From positions 1-46,363 of IMG/VR virus record IMGVR_UViG_3300025849_000066: a DNA stretch of 46,363 nt; one strand, given 5' to 3'. Positions 1 through 6,265 of the stretch are shown one piece after another (the stretch's first letter is position 1; the number at the start of each line of letters is the position of its first letter). A program made the translations under genes and the position numbers. Origin of the DNA: a virus. Below the pieces are notes generated by a model. That model saw only the letters and a program-made list of their open reading frames with translations. It did no database searches and was not told where the DNA came from.

Positions 1-246
1 GTCAAAGAGTTCAAAAGATTTTAATTTATTTGATGCGTTACGAATTGCTTGTGGAGGATTAAGAATCTTCTCACACGCACCAACTTGGTCAGGCAGCGTA
101 CCAGCCCCCCAGTTGATGATAGCTTTTCCACGTCCGCCTTTAAACTTACTTCCAACCCCATGTTTAACGCGTTTAACACCTAAAGCTTGAGCCAGTGCTT
201 TTGCACCTTCACTATGAGGATTGTGGGAATATACGTAAGATTTCAT
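1..246 (-). CDS. ATP-grasp ligase, N-terminal 82 codons (cut by window edge)
   Basis: This is the start-codon-proximal part of the gene found complete at 45466-46236. The ATG is at 246-244. It follows the LENE-encoding end of the 247-474 gene, which provides a weak AGAG Shine-Dalgarno. The gene is intact on the circular map and truncated here only because the contig begins inside it. Function and motifs are given under the full copy. Confidence 0.92.
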   Translation of the reverse strand, partial: MKSYVYSHNPHSEGAKALAQALGVKRVKHGVGSKFKGGRGKAIINWGAGTLPDQVGACEKILNPPQAIRNASNKLKSFELFD

Positions 247-373
247 TTATTCATTCTCTAATTGAAGTGGATAGAAATACAGGGGGGATTTATCCTGACT
301 ACTTATAGGACATATTTCCTCTATATTAGTTGTCTCCAGTTTTACAATAATGAAACTGTCACTAACATATCTA
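2..373. repeat. Terminal redundancy, left copy (matches 45992-46363)
   Basis: This stretch recurs as the last bases of the window in the same orientation. I see one difference: C at 106 against T at 46096, which is synonymous (Gly GGG/GGA) in the ATP-grasp gene read on the minus strand. The repeat begins and ends inside genes, so it looks like assembly overlap of a circular or permuted genome and not like a physical direct terminal repeat of a T7-type virion, although the latter is not excluded. Confidence 0.93.
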
Positions 374-474
374 ACTGTTGCATCCTGTTCTACTCTGGAA
401 GAGGAAGCTCTTCTTACTACCACCTGCCCCGCTTTCATAGTGGCAGTATTTACCGGCTCTCCTCTGTGCATCAT
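247..474 (-). CDS. Small LENE-tailed protein, possible SH3/KOW-like
   Basis: The 75-aa product is not recognised. A short N-terminal leader is followed by a segment around KAGQVVVRR and alternating hydrophobic residues, suggesting a small beta-barrel of the SH3/KOW type as in its neighbours; this is inferred from pattern only. It ends in LQLENE. The start ATGATG overlaps the TGA of the upstream gene and lies 5 nt after the GGAG inside that gene's LENE codons, so translation is probably coupled. Met12 is a possible alternative start but has a weaker ribosome site. It lies directly upstream of the ATP-grasp ligase on the circular map. Confidence 0.75.
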   Translation of the reverse strand: MMHRGEPVNTATMKAGQVVVRRASSSRVEQDATVRYVSDSFIIVKLETTNIEEICPISSQDKSPLYFYPLQLENE

Positions 475-671
475 TCATTCTCCAAATTAATTGGGAAGGC
501 TTTATAAGTAGGAGATCTCCCTAAAACCACACAATTAAACCAAGCCTTAGACATAGTGGAGTGGTAAGTAGAGCTATTTTTCTCTAAAACAGCTTCCTGT
601 GATTCGTCATAATCATACACATGAAACCCGTCCTGAAATATTTGATGTGTGGAACTGTACACTATCTTCAT
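471..671 (-). CDS. Small LENE-tailed protein of unknown function
   Basis: The 66-aa product has no recognised domain. It is rich in Ser, Tyr and His, with no membrane segment or Cys pair, and ends in INLENE. The start ATG is 3 nt after the TAATG junction with the gene upstream, whose LENE codons carry GGAG. Its own last codons (TTG GAG AAT GAA TGA) place GGAG in front of the next gene. It sits in the same leftward string as the amidoligase and ATP-grasp genes. Confidence 0.72.
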   Translation of the reverse strand: MKIVYSSTHQIFQDGFHVYDYDESQEAVLEKNSSTYHSTMSKAWFNCVVLGRSPTYKAFPINLENE

Positions 672-853
672 TATTCATTCTCCAATTTCGGATTTATTTC
701 TTCTAAAGTATAGCCAGCGCTTCTAAGCCACTCCGCAGTATATTGATCTTCCGTATAACGCTTTTCATAAATAAACCAAAGCCGCTGGATTTGAATGTTG
801 TATTCGAAAACTACCCTGCCTATGATATCTTTTATTAAATGAGTTCTATACAT
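671..853 (-). CDS. Small LENE-tailed protein of unknown function
   Basis: The product is 60 aa from the ATG at 853; a GTG one codon earlier is also possible. ATG is preferred because GGAG lies 7 nt upstream and the ATG overlaps the TGA of the amidoligase gene (ATGA). The sequence is Arg/Tyr/Glu-rich and probably helical, ending in NPKLENE. It is immediately downstream of the amidoligase_2 gene and translationally coupled to it, which would suit a partner or substrate, but that is only inference from position. Confidence 0.72.
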   Translation of the reverse strand: MYRTHLIKDIIGRVVFEYNIQIQRLWFIYEKRYTEDQYTAEWLRSAGYTLEEINPKLENE

Positions 854-1659
854 CACCAGTCTCCACGGAAAGCATATTGCTGCACCTGACGAACTGAGTT
901 TACAATGGCGTAGTCATATTCATCTTCCCATTTGATGTCTTTAGCAAACGGCCCAAGGATACGCTCATAGAAGCCTTTAGGGCGAAGCTCAGACACCTCA
1001 GCCACAATCTGGGAAGGGTTGTCAACAACACGAGCTAATTGCTTCAAGTGTTGAAGAAGTTTAGCCCACCATGCAATCCCTTTCAAATCACCATCTGAAC
1101 GCCATGCACGGAACTCAATGCTGCCATAATCACCCAAAGCCTTCAGGTTGATTGATGCATAACGCAGGTCGTCAGTATGGAATTTAGTCAGGTCGTTCTC
1201 AGTGATGGCTTCCTGAATCACTTCCAACAGATATTCTGCATCTGATGAACGCAGGCAGAACAAGTTACCTACACGGTCAATACCACAAGTATTAACCAGC
1301 AAATGCTCTACTACCAGATACAAACTGATGAAGTTGAACATCTGAGTTACTGTCAAATCAGAACAGTTGATATGGACATGTACACCAGCGTTAGGACTGT
1401 GCTTGATTTTGGAATCACATTTTTTAAATTCTTCTTCCATCATAGCCAGAACATTATCAGTCATTGAGAATGGAACTGGACGACGTAACACATACTCAAA
1501 GCTTTCACCACGCAATGAACCATCACGCTCACTCTTCCATACTTCCGTATCTACTTGAGGAAGACGTGCTCCTTCCACCTCGATTTCAATACCAACGTGG
1601 TCAACCAGTTTACCCTTGGTTTTAAGAACATCTTTAACTAACATTGTTTCAAATTTCAT
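853..1659 (-). CDS. Putative amidoligase (amidoligase_2 family, glutamine-synthetase-like fold)
   Basis: The 268-aa protein has the signatures of the amidoligase_2 COOH-NH2 ligases: GIEIEVEG near the N terminus (Glu25 and Glu27, expected Mg/ATP ligands), RDGSLRG (45-51), HVHIN (94-98) and IEFRAWR (181-187). The family is predicted to activate a carboxylate with ATP and join it to an amine. The substrate is unknown. It is one of two ligases of this fold here; the other is at 2760-3572, with glutamine amidotransferases and an ATP-grasp ligase nearby. The ATG lies after a GAGGG that follows the LENE stop of the 1667-1885 gene. It ends in FRGDW, not LENE. Family membership is from motifs; activity is not shown. 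Confidence 0.85.
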   Translation of the reverse strand: MKFETMLVKDVLKTKGKLVDHVGIEIEVEGARLPQVDTEVWKSERDGSLRGESFEYVLRRPVPFSMTDNVLAMMEEEFKKCDSKIKHSPNAGVHVHINCSDLTVTQMFNFISLYLVVEHLLVNTCGIDRVGNLFCLRSSDAEYLLEVIQEAITENDLTKFHTDDLRYASINLKALGDYGSIEFRAWRSDGDLKGIAWWAKLLQHLKQLARVVDNPSQIVAEVSELRPKGFYERILGPFAKDIKWEDEYDYAIVNSVRQVQQYAFRGDW

Positions 1660-1666
1660 AAGTCCC

Positions 1667-1885
1667 TCATTCGTTTTCTAGGGTTGCTGGTATATGTATG
1701 AACTCTTTTTCCAATAACAATAAGGACCATGCATCTTGAGGGGATTCTGGAGTTGATAATATTACTTCATTAAACTTCTTACCTTTAACCACTAAATGAA
1801 TTCCAGCGTATAGTGAATATTTTTCATCTAATTCAGGCTTCTGGATAAAGAAATCCCCTATTGAAATTTGTTCTATTTTAAGCAT
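1667..1885 (-). CDS. Small LENE-tailed protein, possible SH3-like
   Basis: The 72-aa protein starts MLKIEQISIGDFF, resembling the hydrophobic-x-x-G-D-x-hydrophobic start of the small SH3/KOW-like proteins in this region. It ends in ATLENE, but with codons CTA GAA AAC GAA TGA that no longer contain GGAG. The next gene uses a separate GAGGG placed after the stop. This copy is informative because the tetrapeptide is kept without the ribosome-binding sequence. The start overlaps the end of the 194-aa gene upstream. Confidence 0.75.
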   Translation of the reverse strand: MLKIEQISIGDFFIQKPELDEKYSLYAGIHLVVKGKKFNEVILSTPESPQDAWSLLLLEKEFIHIPATLENE

Positions 1886-2457
1886 AGCTCCAAACTCTCC
1901 TTAAGATATGCCCGCTCAGGATTGAGTTTAACAGATGTTGCTCCAGCAAACCCCACCACCTCACCTCGATATACAAGACACAGGTCGCCTTCCTGCTCAG
2001 CGATTGCCCATTCACGGTTAAATGCCACAATCTTTTTCTCACCTTTGCGTACAGATTGGAAGGCATCTCCGATGTCAGCAAAGTCTCCTTTCATTGTACG
2101 TGCTACACTTCGTGAGGTTGGATTTAATCCACGAACAGGCTTGGCGTCTTTATTATTGCCAAGCAATACACGTTTAACGTGGAAGTTTTCCTGTGTAAGT
2201 CCCTGCTTATAACGACGGCAAGGTTTACGCATGGTTAAGAACAGCTCACCATATGCATGTACATACCCCAAAGGTATTGAAGACGGGCCTAAATCTAAAT
2301 CAGAAACACGCGCTACTTGTGTTTCACCATTTAATAAGTTTGAAACCTGAACCGTGTTCTTGTCAATAACTTCATCCACATGAACTGGATTCCCTTTGAA
2401 AGCTACAACAGAGCGGTGTAAACGAAGACGAACATCATCAACAGATTCGTAACGCAT
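1873..2457 (-). CDS. Phage protein of unknown function, 194 aa
   Basis: I do not recognise this protein. The N-terminal half is mixed, with Val- and Leu-rich strands, including FKGNPVHVDEV and a later LGYVHAYGELFLTMRKPCRRY segment. The C-terminal part (about 140-194) again looks like beta strands. There is no signal peptide or membrane segment. The start codon overlaps the TAATG junction after the LENE codons of the 2457-2690 gene, with GGAG at good spacing. It lies between the two glutamine-synthetase-fold ligases, so a role in the same module is possible. The end LELCLK overlaps the next start. Confidence 0.8.
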   Translation of the reverse strand: MRYESVDDVRLRLHRSVVAFKGNPVHVDEVIDKNTVQVSNLLNGETQVARVSDLDLGPSSIPLGYVHAYGELFLTMRKPCRRYKQGLTQENFHVKRVLLGNNKDAKPVRGLNPTSRSVARTMKGDFADIGDAFQSVRKGEKKIVAFNREWAIAEQEGDLCLVYRGEVVGFAGATSVKLNPERAYLKESLELCLK

Positions 2458-2690
2458 TATTCATTCTCCAATTGTGTATAACCACTTTCTACGTATTCAT
2501 GATGTACCCACCAACCACTGCGAGTTTTTGATATAAAGAGGCCATTATGTCCAAGTCCTTCAATACCTTCCCACTCAATCCCCAAGATCCCGTCTGTAGT
2601 TATGCGTTTTACCACACCTTCCATCCCTATTTTAACAGGGCCACCATATCCCTTTTTGAGAATTACGTGTTCACCTATTTGAAATTTCAT
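2457..2690 (-). CDS. Small KOW/SH3-like LENE-tailed protein
   Basis: The 77-aa protein starts MKFQIGEHVILKKGYGG and continues with a MEGVVKRI segment, the pattern of a KOW/SH3-type small barrel. The last residues are TQLENE, encoded by TTG GAG AAT GAA TAA and followed at once by the ATG of the 194-aa gene. It starts after another LENE sequence (2691-2705) that is not linked to its own start codon. The fold is inferred from pattern; the binding partner is unknown. Confidence 0.78.
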   Translation of the reverse strand: MKFQIGEHVILKKGYGGPVKIGMEGVVKRITTDGILGIEWEGIEGLGHNGLFISKTRSGWWVHHEYVESGYTQLENE

Positions 2691-2759
2691 TTATTCATTC
2701 TCCAACCTATCCACTAATTTCAGGCGAGATTTGTACCATCGTATGCAACCCTTTTCTGA
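2691..2759 (-). other. In-frame LENE extension behind the UGA stop of the COOH-NH2 ligase
   Basis: After the TGA at 2762-2760 the same reading frame continues for 22 sense codons, starting SEKGC and ending LVDRLENE, then TAA. There is no ATG, GTG or TTG start with a ribosome site for this segment. It could be a readthrough domain, a C terminus lost by a recent nonsense mutation, or sequence kept only because its GGAG drives the 2457-2690 gene. See the findings. Confidence 0.55.
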
Positions 2760-3572
2760 TCATAAGCGGACACCTTCCGGCATAATCAAACCTTCACGGT
2801 TGATGATTTCTGCTGCCGCGTCTTTGTTGGAATTGTTGATGATTTTACGAACATCTCCATACTTGTCCACCAAAGAAATTCCATGCTCAATCTGTTCCAT
2901 GCCAAACTGAGATGCACGATATGCCCAACGCTTCAGAGAGTCACTACCCAACCATTGGTTTGAAAGGGTACGATATTCAAAGCCATAAGCTTTAGGACGG
3001 AATGCACCAGCCTTACCATACAGTTCACGACGCTTAGTGTCATCGTCATAGAACAGAGAAGGAAGTGCCAGATAGTAATCCAGCTCACGCACCTTTCTTG
3101 CAATCCAGCCAATGTATTCAGCATCATCTACAGGAGCATCACAGCTTTCGATAATACCGAAATGGATGTGACCTGCTGCTGAACGGAACGGTAATTCACC
3201 ATTAGGACGTGGGTTTTGAGACACCACCCAAGCATCAAAATCTGGGTCACAGCCCAGCTCTTTAGCTTCATCAGGTTGGGAACGAATATATTCCAAACCA
3301 AAATCTGCTACAGGAATTGCACGGAGGATGTGGTCTGGAACCATTGAAGCCAGAGTGGACATCACGCTATCTATGTTTCGTACCCACTCGGTTTCACTTC
3401 CAGCCGCGTCAATGTTGAATTCCAGCGCCATGCCATCAACTTGAACAGCGCCATTGGTTACTTTCAATGGGTTGTGTTTGGTTCCCTGAATCAGGCCGTG
3501 AGCACTAACCAGTTTACCATCCTTGTTTGCTACGAAGATTTCTGGGTCTGCACCTAACAATACTTTAGACAT
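2760..3572 (-). CDS. phiEco32-like COOH-NH2 ligase, type 2
   Basis: The 270-aa enzyme resembles the phage phiEco32-type carboxylate-amine ligase family (glutamine-synthetase-like fold). Visible signatures are GADPEIF (7-13), VQVDGMALEFNI (43-54), AAGHIHFG (132-139), LYGKAGAFRPKAYG (184-197) and FEYRTLSN (198-205). The acidic and His residues are the expected metal/ATP site and the Arg the expected phosphate contact. It should form an amide bond from a carboxylate and an amine at the cost of ATP; the substrate is unknown. The start has its own TGAGG 8-9 nt upstream. The gene ends in TGA, and the frame continues to LENE. Confidence 0.88.
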   Translation of the reverse strand: MSKVLLGADPEIFVANKDGKLVSAHGLIQGTKHNPLKVTNGAVQVDGMALEFNIDAAGSETEWVRNIDSVMSTLASMVPDHILRAIPVADFGLEYIRSQPDEAKELGCDPDFDAWVVSQNPRPNGELPFRSAAGHIHFGIIESCDAPVDDAEYIGWIARKVRELDYYLALPSLFYDDDTKRRELYGKAGAFRPKAYGFEYRTLSNQWLGSDSLKRWAYRASQFGMEQIEHGISLVDKYGDVRKIINNSNKDAAAEIINREGLIMPEGVRL

Positions 3573-3601
3573 TTGTATTACCTCATTTGATTGATAAAAG
3601 T

Positions 3602-3814
3602 TTATTCATTTTCAAGATTTACGGAAACTACTTTTAGATATTTGGAACTAATAAGCCCTTGATATCCTGCAATTTTAACTCGAGACCCGATTATTACTGC
3701 TTCAACTACCCATTCGGAGTCTTTTACACGATATGGGTGCATAAAAATATCTTTGTTTATAAAGTCGAGGCGAGAGTATACAACTTTGTCACCAACCTGT
3801 ATTAAATCACTCAT
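3602..3814 (-). CDS. Small SH3/KOW-like LENE-tailed protein
   Basis: The 70-aa protein starts MSDLIQVGDKVVYSR, matching the G-D-x-V-V start of the local SH3-like group, and ends SVNLENE. The LENE codons are CTT GAA AAT GAA TAA, without GGAG, and the next gene begins 28 nt later with its own TGAGG, so here the tetrapeptide serves no ribosome site. An AATGCTATCAT motif lies immediately before its ATG. It sits between the class II amidotransferase and the COOH-NH2 ligase. Confidence 0.77.
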   Translation of the reverse strand: MSDLIQVGDKVVYSRLDFINKDIFMHPYRVKDSEWVVEAVIIGSRVKIAGYQGLISSKYLKVVSVNLENE

Positions 3815-3823
3815 GATAGCATT
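3813..3823 (-). promoter_or_regulatory. AATGCTATCAT motif, copy 1 (extended -10-like)
   Basis: This 11-mer occurs four times on the minus strand between 3.8 and 12.5 kb (also 7595-7605, 11692-11702 and 12443-12453). TGCTATCAT fits an extended -10 element (TGnTAtnAT). Here it overlaps the start codon region of the 3602-3814 gene, so a start site here would lie within or just ahead of that gene. No good -35 box is visible. The function is inferred. Confidence 0.3.
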
Positions 3824-3826
3824 TCA

Positions 3827-5092
3827 TTAATGCGTTGTAGGATGCTTGGCATTACATATGGAACACACCCGTAACCCGTCTAATAAGAAGTATGTCTTAA
3901 CCATCTTACGACAATCCTGACAGCTAACTTTATAGCTAACAGTGATGGGAGACATCTTACGAGTGTCACGGATATTATTCTTTTTACGCTCGTCTTCTTT
4001 TGCTTGTGCTTCGAGCAAATCTCCGACAGTATATCCAGTGAATGCAACAGACTCATGGCCCAGAATAAGCCCAGACTCGGTGGAAAACTTTACGATACCA
4101 CTAAACACCCCACCGTTAATACCAGCCATGTCATCAATTATTTCTTGATACTTATCCACATCCATGCTCCAGAGTCTAACGGGAGTGCCTTTTAGACTTA
4201 CGCCTAGAACGTTTGCCTTTTGATTGCTTGCTTGAAGGAAGTCCTTTATTAAGTCCACTTCGAACTCGACTTCTTCCCCGACCTTTATTCCCTCTTTGGT
4301 CAGGTGCTTTTTTACTTCATTTTCATGCTCCGCCTTAAGTGTATGGACATCCGACTGAGAAGTCCACAAGGGTGCTACGTAAGGTGCTACGCGATTACGC
4401 TCCATCGTTACTACGTCAGTATCAATTTCACCGACATTGAAAGTGAAGTGCTCATTGATTGGTAATTCGAAGTGCTGATTATCATCCAACGCTACTCCGT
4501 TGCGACCGGCTGCCACATAAATCATCCACTCTTCTGATGCCCAGACAACAGTCTTACCTTTGTTGGCGAAAGCATAGTATAATTTACGTTCTTTATTACG
4601 CAGGAAATTAAGCGTATTATTTCGCTTATCAATCCACGCCAACGCTGCTGCACCGTTCAACTTACCCCACATAGAGATCACGCCGTTCTCATTAAGTTCT
4701 GAGTACAAGGCTTGACTATCTACTTGGTAGTCTTTTGAATTGTGCATGTTATAATAGCTAGTGAGGGTTCCGTTATGAACTCCCATAATATGTTCAAATT
4801 CAAAAGGATGCGCATTTTGTGTGGTGATTGCCCCTCGTGTTGCAGCGCGATTATGGCCGAGCAAGATGCGGCTCTTAGGGGCCATGACATTAGTGAAAGC
4901 TTTTGTATCCATGAAGTCAACAGCGTTAAGGCTGTCTTTTGCTACACGGAATTGGCGGGCACCTTTAGCCCCGTACATTGAAGCTACACCTGTGGAATGT
5001 TTACCACGTAAGATGTCAAGAATGAGAAGGTCTTTGAACATCTTCTCGGATTTCCAATCCACCGCGCCAGCGACGCCAATAATTCCACACAT
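3827..5092 (-). CDS. Class II glutamine amidotransferase with C-terminal zinc ribbon
   Basis: The 421-aa protein begins MCGIIGVAGA; Cys2 becomes the N-terminal nucleophile of the Ntn-type glutaminase domain after Met removal. RGKHSTG (29-35), GHNRAATRG (79-87), AHPFE (94-98) and HNGTL (106-110) match the glutamine-binding loops of GlmS/PurF-type domains. It would release ammonia from glutamine. No sugar isomerase or phosphoribosyl domain follows; the rest is unrecognised and ends in a CxxC-15-CxxC zinc-ribbon-like motif (Cys391, 394, 410, 413). It may supply ammonia, or modify a glutamine-containing peptide, for the nearby ligases. The start follows a LENE/GGAG junction. Confidence 0.88.
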   Translation of the reverse strand: MCGIIGVAGAVDWKSEKMFKDLLILDILRGKHSTGVASMYGAKGARQFRVAKDSLNAVDFMDTKAFTNVMAPKSRILLGHNRAATRGAITTQNAHPFEFEHIMGVHNGTLTSYYNMHNSKDYQVDSQALYSELNENGVISMWGKLNGAAALAWIDKRNNTLNFLRNKERKLYYAFANKGKTVVWASEEWMIYVAAGRNGVALDDNQHFELPINEHFTFNVGEIDTDVVTMERNRVAPYVAPLWTSQSDVHTLKAEHENEVKKHLTKEGIKVGEEVEFEVDLIKDFLQASNQKANVLGVSLKGTPVRLWSMDVDKYQEIIDDMAGINGGVFSGIVKFSTESGLILGHESVAFTGYTVGDLLEAQAKEDERKKNNIRDTRKMSPITVSYKVSCQDCRKMVKTYFLLDGLRVCSICNAKHPTTH

Positions 5093-5313
5093 TATTCATT
5101 CTCCAGAGACAGGTAAAAGAAGTCTAAAGTATCTTCTTCATAATTATTGAAAAATCCGTTCTCCCAGCCTACTTCATATGGAAGTCTGAATGCATATTGT
5201 TCAATAGAAACTACAATCCCTAATTTATTTCTAGGATTGGATTTATCAGTTCCATATCTAAGATGCCCCTTTGTGTTTATTACTACCTCATCACCTACTT
5301 TAAATTTAGACAT
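5092..5313 (-). CDS. Small SH3/KOW-like LENE-tailed protein
   Basis: The 73-aa protein starts MSKFKVGDEVVINTKG and has a later LGIVVSI strand, the KOW/SH3 pattern. It closely resembles the start of the 6062-6265 product (MSKFKAGDEVVIV), so the two are probably paralogues. It ends YLSLENE. Its ATG overlaps the end of the 36-aa gene upstream, which contributes AGGAG. Its LENE codons place GGAG before the class II amidotransferase. Confidence 0.8.
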   Translation of the reverse strand: MSKFKVGDEVVINTKGHLRYGTDKSNPRNKLGIVVSIEQYAFRLPYEVGWENGFFNNYEEDTLDFFYLSLENE

Positions 5314-5416
5314 CTTTTTCTCCTAGAAGGGATTCTAAATAGGCAATCCTTTGCCTATGCCATTCAATCCATTCACGTATTAAAGCTTTAGCGCCTTCAG
5401 TTACTGGCTTCTTCAT
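5306..5416 (-). CDS. Small 36-aa protein of unknown function
   Basis: The 36-codon ORF starts MKKPVTEGAKALIREW and ends LLGEKDV. It is predicted to be a single amphipathic helix with Trp, Arg and Glu. It overlaps the 3' end of the class I amidotransferase gene by 20 nt, and its own 3' end holds AGGAG and the first bases of the next gene. Tight overlap on both sides and sensible composition argue that it is real. A longer version in the same frame would run back through the amidotransferase gene and is less likely. Confidence 0.6.
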   Translation of the reverse strand: MKKPVTEGAKALIREWIEWHRQRIAYLESLLGEKDV

Positions 5417-6062
5417 AGAGATGTTCCAGCTTATCGAAATACCAATTACGACATTCACTGTTGTCATTAGCAAATTCAGGGTGGGGTTGGAAACAGAAGC
5501 TCTTTGTTTCTGGATAGTAGCAGGCTTCCACTTCCACATTATCGTCTACAACAACCGTTTGCGTTGTAGATCCGGCACCAATCTTGGTCATACCTAGCTT
5601 GGTTTTAGAACGCATAGTTGTAGCCTTGGCTAGCAAGGTGCCTTTATTACCCAGCTTCATCATCTGGTGATGGATAGATGTTACATTGAACACCGTACCT
5701 GTACCAACATCAATGGCATCATGACCGCCAAAACCGCCCGCATGACCAGTTACATCTTGGTACATGCTACCTCCGGACAGGACATTCAGAAGTTGACCTC
5801 CGCGACATACACCGGCACAGAATTTACCCAGATCTTGAGCTTTCTCATACGCAGCGATTTCATAATCATCACGCTGCTGAGAGAAGTAGGTGCGTGGGTG
5901 AATGTTCTCACCATACAACTCAGGGGAGATATCTTCCCCGCCAGTAAACTGAACAATATCTGCTTCTTCCACAGATTCAACTATGTTGTATCCACGACCA
6001 CGATACATGTTAATGAAGTATCCAGTGTAATGTGGGCCTACAATATATACGTTCTTAGACAT
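5397..6062 (-). CDS. Class I glutamine amidotransferase-like protein (peptidase C26 / gamma-glutamyl hydrolase type)
   Basis: The 221-aa protein has FTGGEDISPELYGE (39-52), the nucleophile elbow AGVCRGGQ (Cys86), SIHHQMM (129-135) and FQPHPEF (His194, Glu196), giving the Cys-His-Glu triad of GATase1 folds. The GGEDISPELYGE stretch is typical of PuuD-like gamma-glutamyl-GABA hydrolases. It may cleave gamma-glutamyl amides or release ammonia from glutamine. With the class II enzyme and three ligases it completes a peptide-modification set like that of phiEco32. Its start follows a LENE/GGAG junction, and its end overlaps the 36-aa gene. Confidence 0.88.
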   Translation of the reverse strand: MSKNVYIVGPHYTGYFINMYRGRGYNIVESVEEADIVQFTGGEDISPELYGENIHPRTYFSQQRDDYEIAAYEKAQDLGKFCAGVCRGGQLLNVLSGGSMYQDVTGHAGGFGGHDAIDVGTGTVFNVTSIHHQMMKLGNKGTLLAKATTMRSKTKLGMTKIGAGSTTQTVVVDDNVEVEACYYPETKSFCFQPHPEFANDNSECRNWYFDKLEHLYEEASN

Positions 6063-6265
6063 TATTCATTCTCCAATTGAGGGTTATTAAGTTCCAAACA
6101 TTCTTCATCAACCCACCAGTCATTTCCTTGTAAAAAATAAATACGGGATTGCTGGGATGCAGCGAACGTCTCTACGATATCCACATCTCCGATGATATAC
6201 TTCATAGCGGAATCCTTAAGATGCCTTACAATTACAACTTCATCGCCCGCTTTAAACTTGGACAT
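6062..6265 (-). CDS. Small SH3/KOW-like LENE-tailed protein
   Basis: The 67-aa protein starts MSKFKAGDEVVIV and ends NNPQLENE, with a WWVDEE segment before the tail. I chose the ATG at 6265 over an in-frame ATG 51 nt upstream because it aligns with the start of the 5092-5313 paralogue. It overlaps the end of the 476-aa gene by 14 nt. The tail codons provide GGAG for the class I amidotransferase. Confidence 0.78.
   Translation of the reverse strand: MSKFKAGDEVVIVRHLKDSAMKYIIGDVDIVETFAASQQSRIYFLQGNDWWVDEECLELNNPQLENE

Noticed and set aside
247-474. True direct terminal repeat of T7 type at the contig ends
   Set aside because: Both boundaries fall inside genes, without promoters or special sequence, and removal of one copy restores the gene order; assembly overlap is simpler, though read depth would decide.
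5417-5539. 77-aa form of the small gene ending at 5306
   Set aside because: Its first 41 codons run through the class I amidotransferase gene out of frame; the ATG at 5416 gives a compact, coupled gene.
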